A stretch of 64,000 nucleotides of DNA from Rhodobacter sp. SGA-6-6 (GTDB lineage Bacteria; Pseudomonadota; Alphaproteobacteria; Rhodobacterales; Rhodobacteraceae), in the NCBI RefSeq assembly GCF_011043545.1, contig NZ_JAAKGP010000002.1:372001-436000 (forward strand). The letters are read 5' to 3'. Every line of letters begins with the position of its first letter. Positions within the stretch are counted from its first letter, which is position 1. The notes beneath the pieces were generated by a model. It was not told the origin of the DNA. It did no database searches and saw only the letters and a program-made list of their open reading frames with translations. Shown here piece after piece: positions 39,106-51,445 of this stretch. The translations under genes were made by a program, and so were the position numbers.

Positions 39106-39561
39106 ATGATGCTGGACAGCACCCACAACCTGCCGCGCGGCACGATCTGCATCGAGGATCTGGAGATCGGGATGACCCGTTCCCTGACCAAGGAGATCAC
39201 CGACCGCGACATCCAGCTCTTCGCCGAGGTCTCCACCGACCGCAACCCGGTGCATCTGGACGATGCCTATGCGCAGGACACCATCTTCGAGGGCCGCATC
39301 GCCCACGGGATGCTGACCGCCGGGCTGATTTCCGCCGTGATCGGCGAGCAGCTGCCGGGCCACGGCACCGTCTACCTGGGCCAGAGCCTGAAGTTCATGG
39401 CCCCCGTCCGCCCCGGCGACCGGGTGACGGCCGAGGTGAAGGTGCTGGCCATCGACCACGCGAAACGCCGGGTGACCCTTGAAACCTGGGCCTCGGTGGG
39501 TAAAACCGTGGTCCTGAAGGGCGAGGCGCTGGTTCTGGCGCCGAGCCGCAAGTTCGACTAG
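39106..39561 (+). CDS. MaoC family (R)-specific enoyl-CoA hydratase-like protein
   Basis: This 151-residue hot-dog-fold protein has the hydratase-2 motif with catalytic Asp and His, FAEVSTDRNPVHLDDAYAQ, then FEGRIAHGMLTAGLIS. PhaJ-type members make (R)-3-hydroxyacyl-CoA for polyhydroxyalkanoate synthesis. Substrate is not certain. Start is one of two adjacent ATGs (39106/39109) after AAGGGA. The gap upstream holds the palindrome TTGCGCAA. Confidence 0.88.
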   Translation: MMLDSTHNLPRGTICIEDLEIGMTRSLTKEITDRDIQLFAEVSTDRNPVHLDDAYAQDTIFEGRIAHGMLTAGLISAVIGEQLPGHGTVYLGQSLKFMAPVRPGDRVTAEVKVLAIDHAKRRVTLETWASVGKTVVLKGEALVLAPSRKFD

Positions 39562-39593
39562 GGGCGCAGACCGCGCCCGACCAAAGGGCGCGG

Positions 39594-40517
39594 ATGCAGA
39601 TTCACCAGGACTGGCAATGGCTTGACCCCGCGGCGCGCGGCGCCTCGGTCGCCATGGGCAATTTCGACGGCGTCCATCTGGGGCACCAGTCGGTGATCGA
39701 CCTCGCCCGCGGCAAGGGGCCCTTGGGCATCATCACCTTCGAGCCGCATCCCCGCCAGGTCTTCGCCCCCGACAGCCCGCCCTTCCGGCTGATGAACGCC
39801 GAATCGCGGGCCAACCGGCTGGCGAAGCTGGGGGTGGAGCAGCTGTATCAGCTGCAGTTCAACCGCGCCCTCGCCGCGCTGACGCCCGAGGACTTCGCCG
39901 AAAAGGTGCTGGCCCGCGGCCTCGGCATCCGCCACATCGTCGTCGGCGCCGACTTCCGCTTCGGCAAGGGCCGGGCGGGAACGGCCGACGACCTGACGGC
40001 GCTCGGCCGGCGCCTCGGCTTCGCCACCACCATCGCGCCCCTGGTGCAGATCGGCGGGCGCGAGGTCTCTTCCACCGCCATCCGCCAGGCGCTGAGCGAG
40101 GGCCGCCCCCGCGACGCCGCCGACATGCTGGGCCACCTGCACCGGATCGAGGGCGAGATCGTCCATGGCGAGAAGCGCGGCCGCGAGCTTGGCTTCCCCA
40201 CCGCCAACATGGCGCTGACCGGGCTGCACCTGCCCCGCTTCGGGGTCTATGCCGTCAAGGTCGATGTGCTGACCGGCCCGCAGGCCGGCAGCTACATGGG
40301 CGCGGCCTCGCTTGGCGTGCGGCCGATGTTCGGTGGCGAGGTGCCGAACCTGGAAACCTTCCTCCTCGACTTCAAGGGCGACCTCTACGGCCATCACCTC
40401 TCGGTCGCGCTGGTGGATTACCTGCGCGACGAGATGAAGTTCGACGGCCTGCCGGCGCTGATCGAGCAGATGAACGCCGATTGCGCCCGGGCGCGGCGAT
40501 CCTTTCGGCCTGATTGA
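39594..40517 (+). CDS. ribF: Bifunctional riboflavin kinase / FAD synthetase
   Basis: RibF phosphorylates riboflavin to FMN and adenylylates it to FAD. The 307-residue protein has the N-terminal nucleotidyltransferase domain (MGNFDGVHLGHQSVI; GADFRFGKGRAG; SSTAIRQALSEG) and the C-terminal kinase domain (KRGRELGFPTANM, near residues 195-210; ETFLLDFKGDLYG). It lies 32 bases after the MaoC gene. Confidence 0.96.
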   Translation: MQIHQDWQWLDPAARGASVAMGNFDGVHLGHQSVIDLARGKGPLGIITFEPHPRQVFAPDSPPFRLMNAESRANRLAKLGVEQLYQLQFNRALAALTPEDFAEKVLARGLGIRHIVVGADFRFGKGRAGTADDLTALGRRLGFATTIAPLVQIGGREVSSTAIRQALSEGRPRDAADMLGHLHRIEGEIVHGEKRGRELGFPTANMALTGLHLPRFGVYAVKVDVLTGPQAGSYMGAASLGVRPMFGGEVPNLETFLLDFKGDLYGHHLSVALVDYLRDEMKFDGLPALIEQMNADCARARRSFRPD

Positions 40518-40564
40518 CGGCCGGACGCAACGCCAACATCCTGCGGGGGCCACAGGAGAGCCCG

Positions 40565-41143
40565 ATGGAAGACCTGCGCATCCAGCCGCTGACGCCGGAG
40601 CTGATCCCGGATTTCATGGCGCTCTTCGGCCCGCAGGGCGCCTGCTACGGCTGCTGGTGCACCCATTTCCGGCTGCGGCCGAAGCAGCGGCAGGCGATGA
40701 GCGGGGAGGAGAAGCGCGAGGTCATGCTGGACCGCATCCGCCGCGGCCCGCCGCCGGGACTGCTGGCCTTCCGCGGCGGGCAGCCGGTCGGCTGGATGCA
40801 GATCGGCCCGCGCGCCGACGTGCCGGAATGGAACAACCCCGGCCGCGTCTCCAGCCCGCTGCCCGACGCGCCCGCCGAAGACCCGCAGGTCTGGGCGGTC
40901 TCCTGCTTCTTCTTCCGCAGCGATCAGCGCGGAAAGGGCCTCAGCCATCCGATGCTGGCCGAAGGCATCGCCTTCGCCCGGCAGGGCGGCGCGCGCCTGC
41001 TGGAGGCCGCGCCGATGGACCGCGCCAAGCAGTCGAAATCGGTGGGCCTCTTCGTCGGCTCGACCTCGGTCTTTCTCAAGGCCGGGTTCCGGCAAGTCGC
41101 GGCGGTGAAGGACGGCCGCCCGCTGATGCGCCTTTCGCTCTGA
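40565..41143 (+). CDS. GNAT family N-acetyltransferase-like protein
   Basis: The product (192 residues) has a GNAT-like acetyl-CoA region, SCFFFRSDQRGKGLSHPMLAEGI, with the R/Q-x-x-G-x-G pattern SDQRGKG. Its N-terminal half has a Cys/Trp-rich segment GACYGCWCTHFRL. The acceptor substrate is unknown. A TTG at 40514 overlapping the ribF stop is open, but the ATG at 40565 follows AGGAG and is chosen. Confidence 0.8.
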   Translation: MEDLRIQPLTPELIPDFMALFGPQGACYGCWCTHFRLRPKQRQAMSGEEKREVMLDRIRRGPPPGLLAFRGGQPVGWMQIGPRADVPEWNNPGRVSSPLPDAPAEDPQVWAVSCFFFRSDQRGKGLSHPMLAEGIAFARQGGARLLEAAPMDRAKQSKSVGLFVGSTSVFLKAGFRQVAAVKDGRPLMRLSL

Positions 41144-41147
41144 CCGT

Positions 41148-41192
41148 CGGACTTCACGCGAAGTCCGGTTGCGGTTTCCGCGCGGAAATCGC
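41148..41192. terminator. Two hairpins between the GNAT and YcgN genes
   Basis: CGGACTTC-ACGC-GAAGTCCG (41148-41167) is perfect and GCGGTTTCCG-CG-CGGAAATCGC (41171-41192) has one G-T mismatch. They are arranged in tandem like the pair after argC. Confidence 0.5.
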
Positions 41193-41204
41193 ACTTTGCG
41201 GCCC

Positions 41205-41657
41205 ATGACCGCGCTGCGCCCGAAATTCTGGGAAACCGTCCCGCTGAAGCAGATGACCCCCGGCGAATGGGAGGCGCTCTGCGACGGCTGCGGCAAGTGC
41301 TGCCTCAACAAGCTGGAGTTCGAGGATACCGGCGAGGTCGCCTATACCTCGATCGCCTGCCGCCTGCTGGACGACGCCACCTGCCGCTGCACCGACTATG
41401 CCAACCGCCGCCGCTTCGTGCCGGAATGCGTGTTCCTGACGCCCAAGACCTTGCCGAAGGTGGCCTACTGGATGCCCGCCACCTGCGCCTACAAGCTGTT
41501 GTGGCAGGGCGAGCGGCTGCCCGACTGGCATCCGCTGATCACCGGCGATCCCGAAAGCACCCATGCCTCGGGCCATTCGGTGCGCGGCATGACCGTGCCC
41601 GAACATGCGGTCCCCGAGGAGGACTGGGAAGACTACATCATCGAGGAGACGCCCTGA
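41205..41657 (+). CDS. YcgN family cysteine cluster protein
   Basis: This 150-residue protein (UPF0260) has an N-terminal cysteine cluster, ALCDGCGKCCLNKLEF, plus later cysteines ACRLLDDATCRCTDY, PECVFL and ATCAYK, which probably bind a metal or Fe-S centre. No activity is established. The ATG at 41205 gives the family start (KFWETVPLKQM). The stop TGA overlaps the ATG of the aldolase gene by one base. Confidence 0.9.
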   Translation: MTALRPKFWETVPLKQMTPGEWEALCDGCGKCCLNKLEFEDTGEVAYTSIACRLLDDATCRCTDYANRRRFVPECVFLTPKTLPKVAYWMPATCAYKLLWQGERLPDWHPLITGDPESTHASGHSVRGMTVPEHAVPEEDWEDYIIEETP

Positions 41658-42691
41658 TGTTCTTCGCCTCCGACAACACCTCCGGCGCCGCGCCGGAGAT
41701 CATGGCGGCGCTGGTCCGTGCGAATGAAGGCTATGCCCGCAGCTACGGCGCGGATGCGCTGATGGAGCGGGTCCGCGACCGGGTGCGCGAGGTGCTGGAG
41801 GCGCCGGAGGCCGCGGTCTACCTGGTCGCCACCGGCACCGCCGCCAATGCGCTGTCGGTGGCGCTGACGACGCCGCCCTGGGGCTCGGTCTTCTGCCACC
41901 GCCATGCCCATGTCGCCGAGGACGAATGCAACGCGCCGGAGTTCTACGCCGGCGGGGCCAAGCTGGTGCTGGTGGACGGGGCGCATGGCAAGATGACCCC
42001 CGCCGCCCTGTCCGCGCAACTGGACCGGATCGGCGCCGGCGGGGTGCATTCGCTGCAGACCGGGATGCTGACACTGACCAACCTGACCGAGGCCGGCACC
42101 GCCTATACCCCGGAGGAAATCGCCGCCCTGACCGCCCTGGCGAAGGCCAAGGGCCTGCCCTGCCACCTGGACGGCGCGCGCTTCGCCAATGCGCTGGTGG
42201 CGACCGGCGCCACCCCGGCCGGGATGACCTGGAAGGCGGGGATCGACGTCCTCTCCTTCGGCGGCACCAAGAACGGCTGCCTGGGGGTGGAGGCGGTGGT
42301 GATCTTCGACCCCGCCCGCGCCCGGGAGTTCGAGCTGCGGCGCAAGCGCGGCGGCCATCTGTTCTCGAAACACCGCTTCCTGTCGGCACAGTTCGACGCT
42401 TATCTGGACGGCGGCCTCTGGCTGCGGCTGGCCGAACGCGCCAATGCCATGGGCGCAAGGCTGGCCGAGGGCCTGGCCGGCCGCAACGAGGTGGTGCAGA
42501 ACCATCCGGTGGAGGCCAACATGATGTTCCCCGAATGGGCCGAGGGCACCCATGCGCGGCTGAAGGCGGCGGGCGCGGACTATTACGACTGGACCCTGCC
42601 CGAAGGGCGCGAGGGCGCGCGGCTGGTCGCCAGTTGGTCCACGACGGAAGCGGAGGTGGACGCCTTCCTGCGGGCCTTCGGCGCCGGCTGA
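41657..42691 (+). CDS. ltaE: Low-specificity L-threonine aldolase (PLP-dependent)
   Basis: This 344-residue fold-type I PLP enzyme splits threonine or beta-hydroxy amino acids to glycine and an aldehyde. It starts FFASDNTSGAAPEI, has LVATGTAANALSVAL for PLP phosphate, CHLDGARFANALVA with the PLP-ring aspartate, and the Schiff-base lysine in SFGGTKNGCLG near residue 201. Tight coupling to ycgN is probably transcriptional, not functional. Confidence 0.9.
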   Translation: MFFASDNTSGAAPEIMAALVRANEGYARSYGADALMERVRDRVREVLEAPEAAVYLVATGTAANALSVALTTPPWGSVFCHRHAHVAEDECNAPEFYAGGAKLVLVDGAHGKMTPAALSAQLDRIGAGGVHSLQTGMLTLTNLTEAGTAYTPEEIAALTALAKAKGLPCHLDGARFANALVATGATPAGMTWKAGIDVLSFGGTKNGCLGVEAVVIFDPARAREFELRRKRGGHLFSKHRFLSAQFDAYLDGGLWLRLAERANAMGARLAEGLAGRNEVVQNHPVEANMMFPEWAEGTHARLKAAGADYYDWTLPEGREGARLVASWSTTEAEVDAFLRAFGAG

Positions 42692-42719
42692 TCCCGGCGA
42701 TTTCTCCGAAAAAATCGGC

Positions 42720-43532
42720 TCAGCTGGCGTCCAGATGCGCCTGCACCGCCGGTGCCACCGCACCGGCATGGGTGATCGGCACCATATGCCCCGCCCCCGG
42801 CACCGCCAACCGTGCGACCCGCGGCAGCCGCGCCGCCAGCGCGTCGTGGATCGCGCCGACGATCTCGGGGCTTTCCGCCCCCTCGACCAGCAGCACCGGC
42901 ATCTCCAGCCCCTCCAGTCCGCCGGGCCGCGTCATGCCGGCATTGTCCTCCACCAGCGCCGGGTTGGCGGCGGGGATCAGGTGGATGCGCTCGGTGATGT
43001 AGCGCCGCTGCCGCTCGGGCAGGTCGGCCAGCGCCGGGGCCGCGCCCCATTCGGCATGGAAGCGGGCGGCGGCGGCCGGGCGGTTCTCGGCGATCATCCG
43101 CATGAGGTCGCCGTGGAACAGCGGCAGCCGGTCGAAGGCCGCGCTGCCGCGGGCGGCGGCGAAGAGCACCGGCTCCACCAGCACCAGGCTGCGCACCAGC
43201 CCGGGGTTCTCCAGCGCGATGCGCAGCGCGACGGTGCCGCCGAGGCTGTGGCCGAAAAGGTCGATCCGGCCGTCCACCGCCAGCTGCCGCGCCAGCGCCG
43301 TGGCCGTCGCGGTGCACAGCGCATGGTAGTCCTGCACCCCGTCCCAATCCGCCGCCCTTCCGTGGCCGGGGTGGTCCGAGGCGGTCAGGGTGATCCCCCG
43401 CAGCCGCATCGCCAGCCCGGCCCAGGCCCCGGAATGCGCCAGGCTGCAATGCAGCGCCAGCACCGGACGCGCGCCGCCGCAGTCCCAATGGCGGTGCGGG
43501 GCCTCGGCGGTGGGGTGGGGATCGGCAGTCAT
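42720..43532 (-). CDS. Alpha/beta hydrolase
   Basis: This 270-residue protein has the oxyanion-hole segment LALHCSLAHSGAWAGLA, the nucleophile elbow FGHSLGGTVALRI near residue 96, and the late histidine in VPGAGHMVPITHAG. It resembles esterase or C-C hydrolases; substrate unknown. It is convergent with ltaE across a weak palindrome and divergent from prs. Confidence 0.85.
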   Translation of the reverse strand: MTADPHPTAEAPHRHWDCGGARPVLALHCSLAHSGAWAGLAMRLRGITLTASDHPGHGRAADWDGVQDYHALCTATATALARQLAVDGRIDLFGHSLGGTVALRIALENPGLVRSLVLVEPVLFAAARGSAAFDRLPLFHGDLMRMIAENRPAAAARFHAEWGAAPALADLPERQRRYITERIHLIPAANPALVEDNAGMTRPGGLEGLEMPVLLVEGAESPEIVGAIHDALAARLPRVARLAVPGAGHMVPITHAGAVAPAVQAHLDAS

Positions 43533-43696
43533 GGGGGAACACCTTCGGATCAGCCGGGCCGGAATAGCCCGCCCGCCGCGGCAGGATCAAGTCTTCCTGC
43601 CGCAAAGCCGGTTTTCCTGCCCTGGCCCCTTTGCCCGGCCCCCTGCCGGTGCTATCCCGCGCGCAACCGATTCCGCCCCTGCTCCCGGAGTTTCCC

Positions 43697-44716
43697 ATGC
43701 CCGCCATCACCGAGCCGAAGCTGATCTCCGGCAATGCCAACCTCAGCCTGGCGAAGTCGATCGCCCGGCGGATGTCGATGCACCGGGGGATGAGCGTCAA
43801 TCTGGTGGACGCGCGGGTGGAACGCTTCAACGACCAGGAGATCTTCGTCGAGGTGTTCGAGAACGTCCGCGGCGAGGACATGTATGTCATCCAGCCGACC
43901 TCGAACCCGGCCAACGACAACCTGATGGAACTGCTGATCATGACCGACGCCCTGCGTCGGTCTTCTGCTTCCCGGATCACCGCCGTCATCCCCTATTTCG
44001 GCTATGCCCGCCAGGACCGCCGCGCCAAGGCCCGCACGCCGATCAGCGCCAAGCTGGTCGCCAACCTGATCGCCGGCGCCGGGGTGGACCGGGTGCTGAC
44101 GCTGGACCTGCACGCGGCGCAGATCCAGGGCTTCTTCGACATCCCGGTCGACAACCTCTACGCCAGCCCGGTCTTCGCGCTGGACATCGAGCACCACTTC
44201 AAGGGCCAGATGGAGGACCTGATGATCGTCTCGCCCGACGTGGGCGGGGTGGCGCGGGCGCGGGAACTGGCGAAGCGGATCACCGCCCCCCTCGCCATCG
44301 TCGACAAGCGGCGCGAGAAGGCGGGCGAGGTGGCGGGGATGACCGTCATCGGCGACGTGAAGGGCCGCAAGTGCATCATCGTCGACGACATCTGCGACAC
44401 CGCCGGCACTTTGTGCAAGGCGGCCGAGACGCTGATGGAAGCGGGGGCGACCGAGGTCCACAGCTACATCACCCATGGCGTGCTGTCCGGCCCGGCGGTG
44501 GAGCGGGTGTCGAACTCGGTGATGAAATCGTTGGTGATCACCGATTCCATCGAGCAGGGCGAGAAGGTGCTGGCGGCGAAGAACATCCGCGTGGTGCCGA
44601 CGGCGCCGATGTTCGCCCAGGCGATCCTGAACATCTGGGGCGGCATGTCGGTCTCCAGCCTGTTCGAGACCGAAACGCTGACCCCGATCTACGAGGGGCT
44701 TTACCCGCGGGGGTAA
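43697..44716 (+). CDS. prs: Ribose-phosphate pyrophosphokinase
   Basis: Prs makes PRPP from ribose-5-phosphate and ATP, feeding purine, pyrimidine, His and Trp synthesis. The 339-residue class I enzyme has NDQEIFVEV, the flexible loop [18 protein letters not shown] and the PRPP loop [13 protein letters not shown] (around residue 235). The ATG at 43697 starts about 10 residues before the conserved [10 protein letters not shown]. It is monocistronic or with the PAP2 gene. Confidence 0.96.
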   Translation: MPAITEPKLISGNANLSLAKSIARRMSMHRGMSVNLVDARVERFNDQEIFVEVFENVRGEDMYVIQPTSNPANDNLMELLIMTDALRRSSASRITAVIPYFGYARQDRRAKARTPISAKLVANLIAGAGVDRVLTLDLHAAQIQGFFDIPVDNLYASPVFALDIEHHFKGQMEDLMIVSPDVGGVARARELAKRITAPLAIVDKRREKAGEVAGMTVIGDVKGRKCIIVDDICDTAGTLCKAAETLMEAGATEVHSYITHGVLSGPAVERVSNSVMKSLVITDSIEQGEKVLAAKNIRVVPTAPMFAQAILNIWGGMSVSSLFETETLTPIYEGLYPRG

Positions 44717-44807
44717 CCGCCGCGCTTTCGCGGATTTTCCGCCCTGATCGGGCCATATTGCCCCGGCAGGTTGCCGCCCGACAGCCATGGCAAAGGGGCG
44801 GCTTGGA

Positions 44808-45782
44808 ATGACGGCGAAACCGGTTGTGAGTGCGGGACACGCAACGGCGGGGGGCCTGCTGCCCCCTCCGGCCTTCCTGCACATGCGGGCGGAGGAACGG
44901 CTTCTGACAGGAGCGATCGGTCTGCTCGGTCTCGCCACCCTGCTTCTGGCTTGGGTCAAGGGAACCGCCGTCGCATGGGACGAGTTCGCACCGGGCATTG
45001 CCGCTGCGCTGGCGCTGGTGGCAACCGGGCTTTACGCCCGCAACCGGAAGGCTGCGCCGCGGCTGGGGCTGGCGGCCATAAGCATCGGCATCTTCATGGG
45101 CTTCACCGCCCTGTCGGCCATCTTCATTTTCGCGCTGTTCCCGTTGGCCAATCCTCTGATCGACCACCAGTTGCAGGCCGTCGATGCCGCCCTCGGCTAT
45201 CACTGGCCGGATTTCGTGGCCTGGCTGGGCGGCTTTCCGGGCGTCCTGCAAGGGCTGGGGTATCTCTATCCGACCGCCCTAGGGCAAATCGTCTTCCTCG
45301 TCCTGTTGCTGGCCTTCCTGCGGCGCGACCGGGCGCTCTACCGTCTGCTGACGATGGGGATCGTGACGATGGTGCTTGCCATCGGCATCTGGTGGCTGCT
45401 GCCCAGCATCGGCCCTTCGGCCTATGTGCCGGCCGGGATGGACAAGAACCTGCTGATGCAGATGAACATCTCGCCCGCGGTCGGGGCCTATTTCATGGAG
45501 CTGGTCCGCAACGGCCTTCCCGTCATCACTCTGCAAAGCATCTCGGGCGTGGTCGCCTTTCCCTCCTATCACATGATCATGGCTCTGATGGTGACGTGGT
45601 TCGCCTGGCGGACCTTCGTCTTCGCGCCGCTGGCGCTGGCAAACCTGTTCATGATCCCTGCCACGCTGGCGCAGGGCGGGCATTATCTGATCGACCTGAT
45701 CGGCGGGACGCTGGTCTTCCTGATCAGCCTCTGGCTGACCGGCAAGATGCTTCCTCCGGGGTCGGAGAAAGCGGAGGAGTGA
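44808..45782 (+). CDS. PAP2 superfamily membrane protein
   Basis: This 324-residue protein has about eight membrane helices and the C-terminal PAP2 motifs FPSYHMIMAL (motif 2 histidine) and GGHYLIDLIGGTLV (motif 3). Motif 1 is not obvious. The architecture resembles inositolphosphotransferase-like PAP2 proteins of lipid metabolism. The start is either ATG 44787 or 44808; the latter has a purine-rich AAAGGGGCGG site. Function unknown beyond phosphotransfer or phosphatase. Confidence 0.82.
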   Translation: MTAKPVVSAGHATAGGLLPPPAFLHMRAEERLLTGAIGLLGLATLLLAWVKGTAVAWDEFAPGIAAALALVATGLYARNRKAAPRLGLAAISIGIFMGFTALSAIFIFALFPLANPLIDHQLQAVDAALGYHWPDFVAWLGGFPGVLQGLGYLYPTALGQIVFLVLLLAFLRRDRALYRLLTMGIVTMVLAIGIWWLLPSIGPSAYVPAGMDKNLLMQMNISPAVGAYFMELVRNGLPVITLQSISGVVAFPSYHMIMALMVTWFAWRTFVFAPLALANLFMIPATLAQGGHYLIDLIGGTLVFLISLWLTGKMLPPGSEKAEE

Positions 45783-45811
45783 AACCCGGGCCTGTGGCGC
45801 CGGGCTTCGCC

Positions 45812-46159
45812 CTACGCCACGTCCCAGTCGTCGTCGTCCTTCACCGCGCCGATGGCCAGCCAGTCGGCCCGCACCCGCGCCACGCGGGTGTCGCCCCAGG
45901 TGCGGAACACGATGTGGAAGCCCCTGGCGGTGACGTTCTCGGCGGTGATGTCGGCGCGGGAGTTGGTCTTGTGGTCCATGTCCCACATCGAGATGCCCAC
46001 GGTCACCGCCGGCACCTCGCGGAAGGGCGGCTTGAACGAGACCAGGAAGCGGCTCTCGCGGTCGCCGCTGCCGGTCCACATCACACCGCCGTCGGCGAAA
46101 TCGGAAAACAGCACCCGCGATCCCTGCAGGATGCCGATGCCGTTGCCGATGCGCTTCAT
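45812..46159 (-). CDS. H-type lectin domain protein
   Basis: Most of this 115-residue protein matches the H-type lectin (discoidin/helix pomatia agglutinin) domain: VMWTGSGDRESRFLVSFKPP, VTVGISMWDMDHKTNSRADI and GFHIVFRTWGDTRVARVRADW. There is no signal peptide. Carbohydrate binding is inferred from the domain. ATG 46159 follows GGAG. It lies downstream of atpC beyond a terminator, in the same direction; its role there is unknown. Confidence 0.85.
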   Translation of the reverse strand: MKRIGNGIGILQGSRVLFSDFADGGVMWTGSGDRESRFLVSFKPPFREVPAVTVGISMWDMDHKTNSRADITAENVTARGFHIVFRTWGDTRVARVRADWLAIGAVKDDDDWDVA

Positions 46160-46220
46160 GCCGCCAGTCTCCGTAACCCGCCGCGGGATATTGCCCGAAA
46201 GCGGCAAAATGATGGAATGA

Positions 46221-46250
46221 AAAAAGAAAGGCCCCGGCGGGCGGGGCCTT
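46221..46250 (-). terminator. Intrinsic terminator of the atp operon
   Basis: AAGGCCCCG / CGGGGCCTT with a five-base loop is followed on the minus strand by TCTTTTTT, twenty bases after the atpC stop. It separates the atp genes from the lectin gene. Confidence 0.85.
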
Positions 46251-46269
46251 CGGTCGCAGGAGGCCGGGA

Positions 46270-46662
46270 TCAGAAGCCGGCGGCGGCCTTCATCGCCAGG
46301 AGGTCGGCCATCGCCTTGTCGGCGCTGTCCTTGTCCACCGCCACGGCGGTCGCCTCGGAGGCATCGGCGATCAGCTGGTCCATCAGCTGGGCGCTCAGCT
46401 CTTCCACCGGCACGGCGCGCTCGGCCAGGACCGAGACCGAGCCGGCGCCGATCTCGACGAAGCCGCCGGTCACCGCATAGGCCTTGGTCCCTTCGGCCGA
46501 GACGGCCTTCAGGATGCCGGGGCGCAGGGTGGTGATGGTGGGGGCGTGCCCCTCCATCGCCGTCATGTCGCCGTCGGCGCCCGGGATCTGCACCTCGGTC
46601 GCCGGGACGGAGGCGAGCCTCCGCTCCGGGGAAACCAGGTCGAATTGCAGGGTGCCTGCCAT
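46270..46662 (-). CDS. atpC: ATP synthase F1 epsilon subunit
   Basis: The epsilon subunit forms part of the central stalk and can inhibit ATPase activity. The 130-residue protein has the beta-sandwich start [15 protein letters not shown], the [14 protein letters not shown] motif, and a shortened C-terminal helical part. It is the last gene of atpHAGDC, ten bases after atpD. Confidence 0.96.
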   Translation of the reverse strand: MAGTLQFDLVSPERRLASVPATEVQIPGADGDMTAMEGHAPTITTLRPGILKAVSAEGTKAYAVTGGFVEIGAGSVSVLAERAVPVEELSAQLMDQLIADASEATAVAVDKDSADKAMADLLAMKAAAGF

Positions 46663-46671
46663 CTCTCCCCC

Positions 46672-48126
<1,455 letters not shown>

Positions 48127-48140
48127 TTACTCCGGTTTCG

Positions 48141-49001
48141 TCAGAGCGCCTCGGCGCCCGCAATGATTTCGATAAGCTCGGTGGTGATCGCGGCCTGACG
48201 GCTCCGGTTGAACTGGATCGTCAGCTTGTTGATCATGTCGCCCGCGTTGCGCGTCGCGTTGTCCATGGCGGACATCCGCGCGCCCTGTTCCGAGGCGCCG
48301 TTTTCCAGCAGAGCGGTGAAGATCTGCGTTGCCACCCCGCGCGGCAGCAGGTCGGCGAGGATCGCCTCTTCCGAGGGTTCGTAGTCGTAAAGCGCGGTGG
48401 CGCCGGTCGACTCGAACCTGGCCGGGATGATCTGCTGCTCGGTCGGGATCTGGGCGATCACCGACTGGAAGCGGTTGTAGAAGATCGTCACCACATCGGC
48501 TTCGCCGGCCTCGAAGGCCGCCATCACCTCGCGCGCGATGGACTGCGCGTTGGCATAGCCGAGGCGCTTCACCTCGCTGAGGTCGACATGGCCGACGAAG
48601 GCCGACGACCAGTCGCGCTTCAACTGCTCGCGGCCCTTCTTGCCGACGGTGAGGATCTTCACCGTCTTGCCCGCCGCCGCCAGTTCGTTGGCCCGAGCCC
48701 GGGCCAGCTTGACGATCGACGAGTTGAAGCCGCCGCAGAGCCCGCGCTCCGAGGTCATCACCACCAGAAGGTGGACCTGGTCCCGGCCGTTGCCGGCCAG
48801 CAGCTTCGGCCCGTCATTGCCCTGCCCCGCCGCAAGCGAGGCGATCACCGCCCCCATGCGCTCGGCATAGGGACGTGCGGCTTCGGCCGCTTCCTGCGCC
48901 CGGCGCAGTTTCGCGGCGGCGACCATCTGCATCGCCTTGGTGATCTTCCGCGTGTTCTTGACGCTGGAGATCCGGTTCTTGAGGTCCCTGAGGCTGGCCA
49001 T
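48141..49001 (-). CDS. atpG: ATP synthase F1 gamma subunit
   Basis: The gamma subunit (286 residues) is the rotating shaft. It starts with [21 protein letters not shown], and ends with [20 protein letters not shown] and [15 protein letters not shown], the two helices of the coiled coil. Spacing to atpA and atpD is about 20 bases. Confidence 0.97.
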   Translation of the reverse strand: MASLRDLKNRISSVKNTRKITKAMQMVAAAKLRRAQEAAEAARPYAERMGAVIASLAAGQGNDGPKLLAGNGRDQVHLLVVMTSERGLCGGFNSSIVKLARARANELAAAGKTVKILTVGKKGREQLKRDWSSAFVGHVDLSEVKRLGYANAQSIAREVMAAFEAGEADVVTIFYNRFQSVIAQIPTEQQIIPARFESTGATALYDYEPSEEAILADLLPRGVATQIFTALLENGASEQGARMSAMDNATRNAGDMINKLTIQFNRSRQAAITTELIEIIAGAEAL

Positions 49002-49022
49002 CTGGCTTCTCCTTCAGGGCGC

Positions 49023-50563
<1,541 letters not shown>

Positions 50564-50564
<1 letters not shown>

Positions 50565-51124
50565 CACCCAACCTCTTTCATGGCATTCTGCAGGGAAGCG
50601 AGCTTCGACTTGACCGAAGTGTCGATCATGGTCGAGCCCAGCTTGACGATAAGTCCGCCGATGAGGCTTTCATCGACGGTGGCGTTCAGTTTCACGGTCT
50701 TGCCGACCTTGGCCTTCAGCGTCTCGGCCAGCTTCTTGGCCTGCGCGGCCGTGAGCTTGGCGGCAGAGGTGACCTCGGCGGTGATCTCGCCCTTCTCGGC
50801 GGCGATCAGGTTGGCCAGTTCGGCCAGGAACTGCGGCAGCACGAAGAGGCGGCGCTTGTCGGCCATCAGCGCCAGCGTGTTGGCAGTCAGCGGGTTCAGC
50901 CCCATCTTGGCGGCGATGGCCGAAATGGCGGCGGCCTGCTCGCTGCGGCTGATGACGGGCGAGGCGATCATCGCCGACAGCTCCGGGCTGGCGGCCAGCG
51001 CCGACTTCAGCGCCTCGGCATCGGCGTCCAGCGCCTTCAGCGCGCCCGCATCCCTGGCCAGCTCGAAAAGCGCGCTGGCGTAGCGGGCGGCGATTCCTGC
51101 GGAAACAGAAGCTGGTTCGGACAC
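50564..51124 (-). CDS. atpH: ATP synthase F1 delta subunit
   Basis: The delta subunit (186 residues) joins F1 to the peripheral stalk. It begins with [22 protein letters not shown] and ends with [26 protein letters not shown]. An ATG five codons upstream (51139) is possible, but the GTG at 51124 has GAAGGG at correct spacing and matches the N-terminus I know from Rhodobacter. It opens the atpHAGDC operon; the Fo genes are elsewhere, as is usual in this class. Confidence 0.95.
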
Positions 51125-51445
51125 GTCATCCCTTCCCATGTCGCGGGCCTTACCTTGCCGGTCATGGCGATGGCCGCCATGGCGCAGAGAGCCCGTTCAA
51201 ATCCCGATATCGCGGGCGTCCTTAGCAGAGCAATCCCGACCCCGCAACCGGGTTGCTCACCGAAACTTGACCTTGGCGGACGTCATTTCGCCGCTGTTAG
51301 CGCTGCCTCCCGCAAGCGGTTTGAAAATGCCGCCTCACGGCGGTTTCAACTGGGCGTGACCCGGCCCCCGCGGCGGTTGACCCCGGCTCCCTCCCGGCCG
51401 ACACAACGGACCGGACAAGACAGGCAGAACAGGCAGGAGGCCCGC
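51125..51445. other. Divergent gap between atpH and an L,D-transpeptidase gene
   Basis: This 321-base stretch has no convincing ORF. It must hold the atp operon promoter; a weak minus-strand pair TTGCGG-17-TAAGGA (about 51220-51250) is the best I can see. On the plus strand AGGCAGGAGG precedes the L,D-transpeptidase start. Confidence 0.4.
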
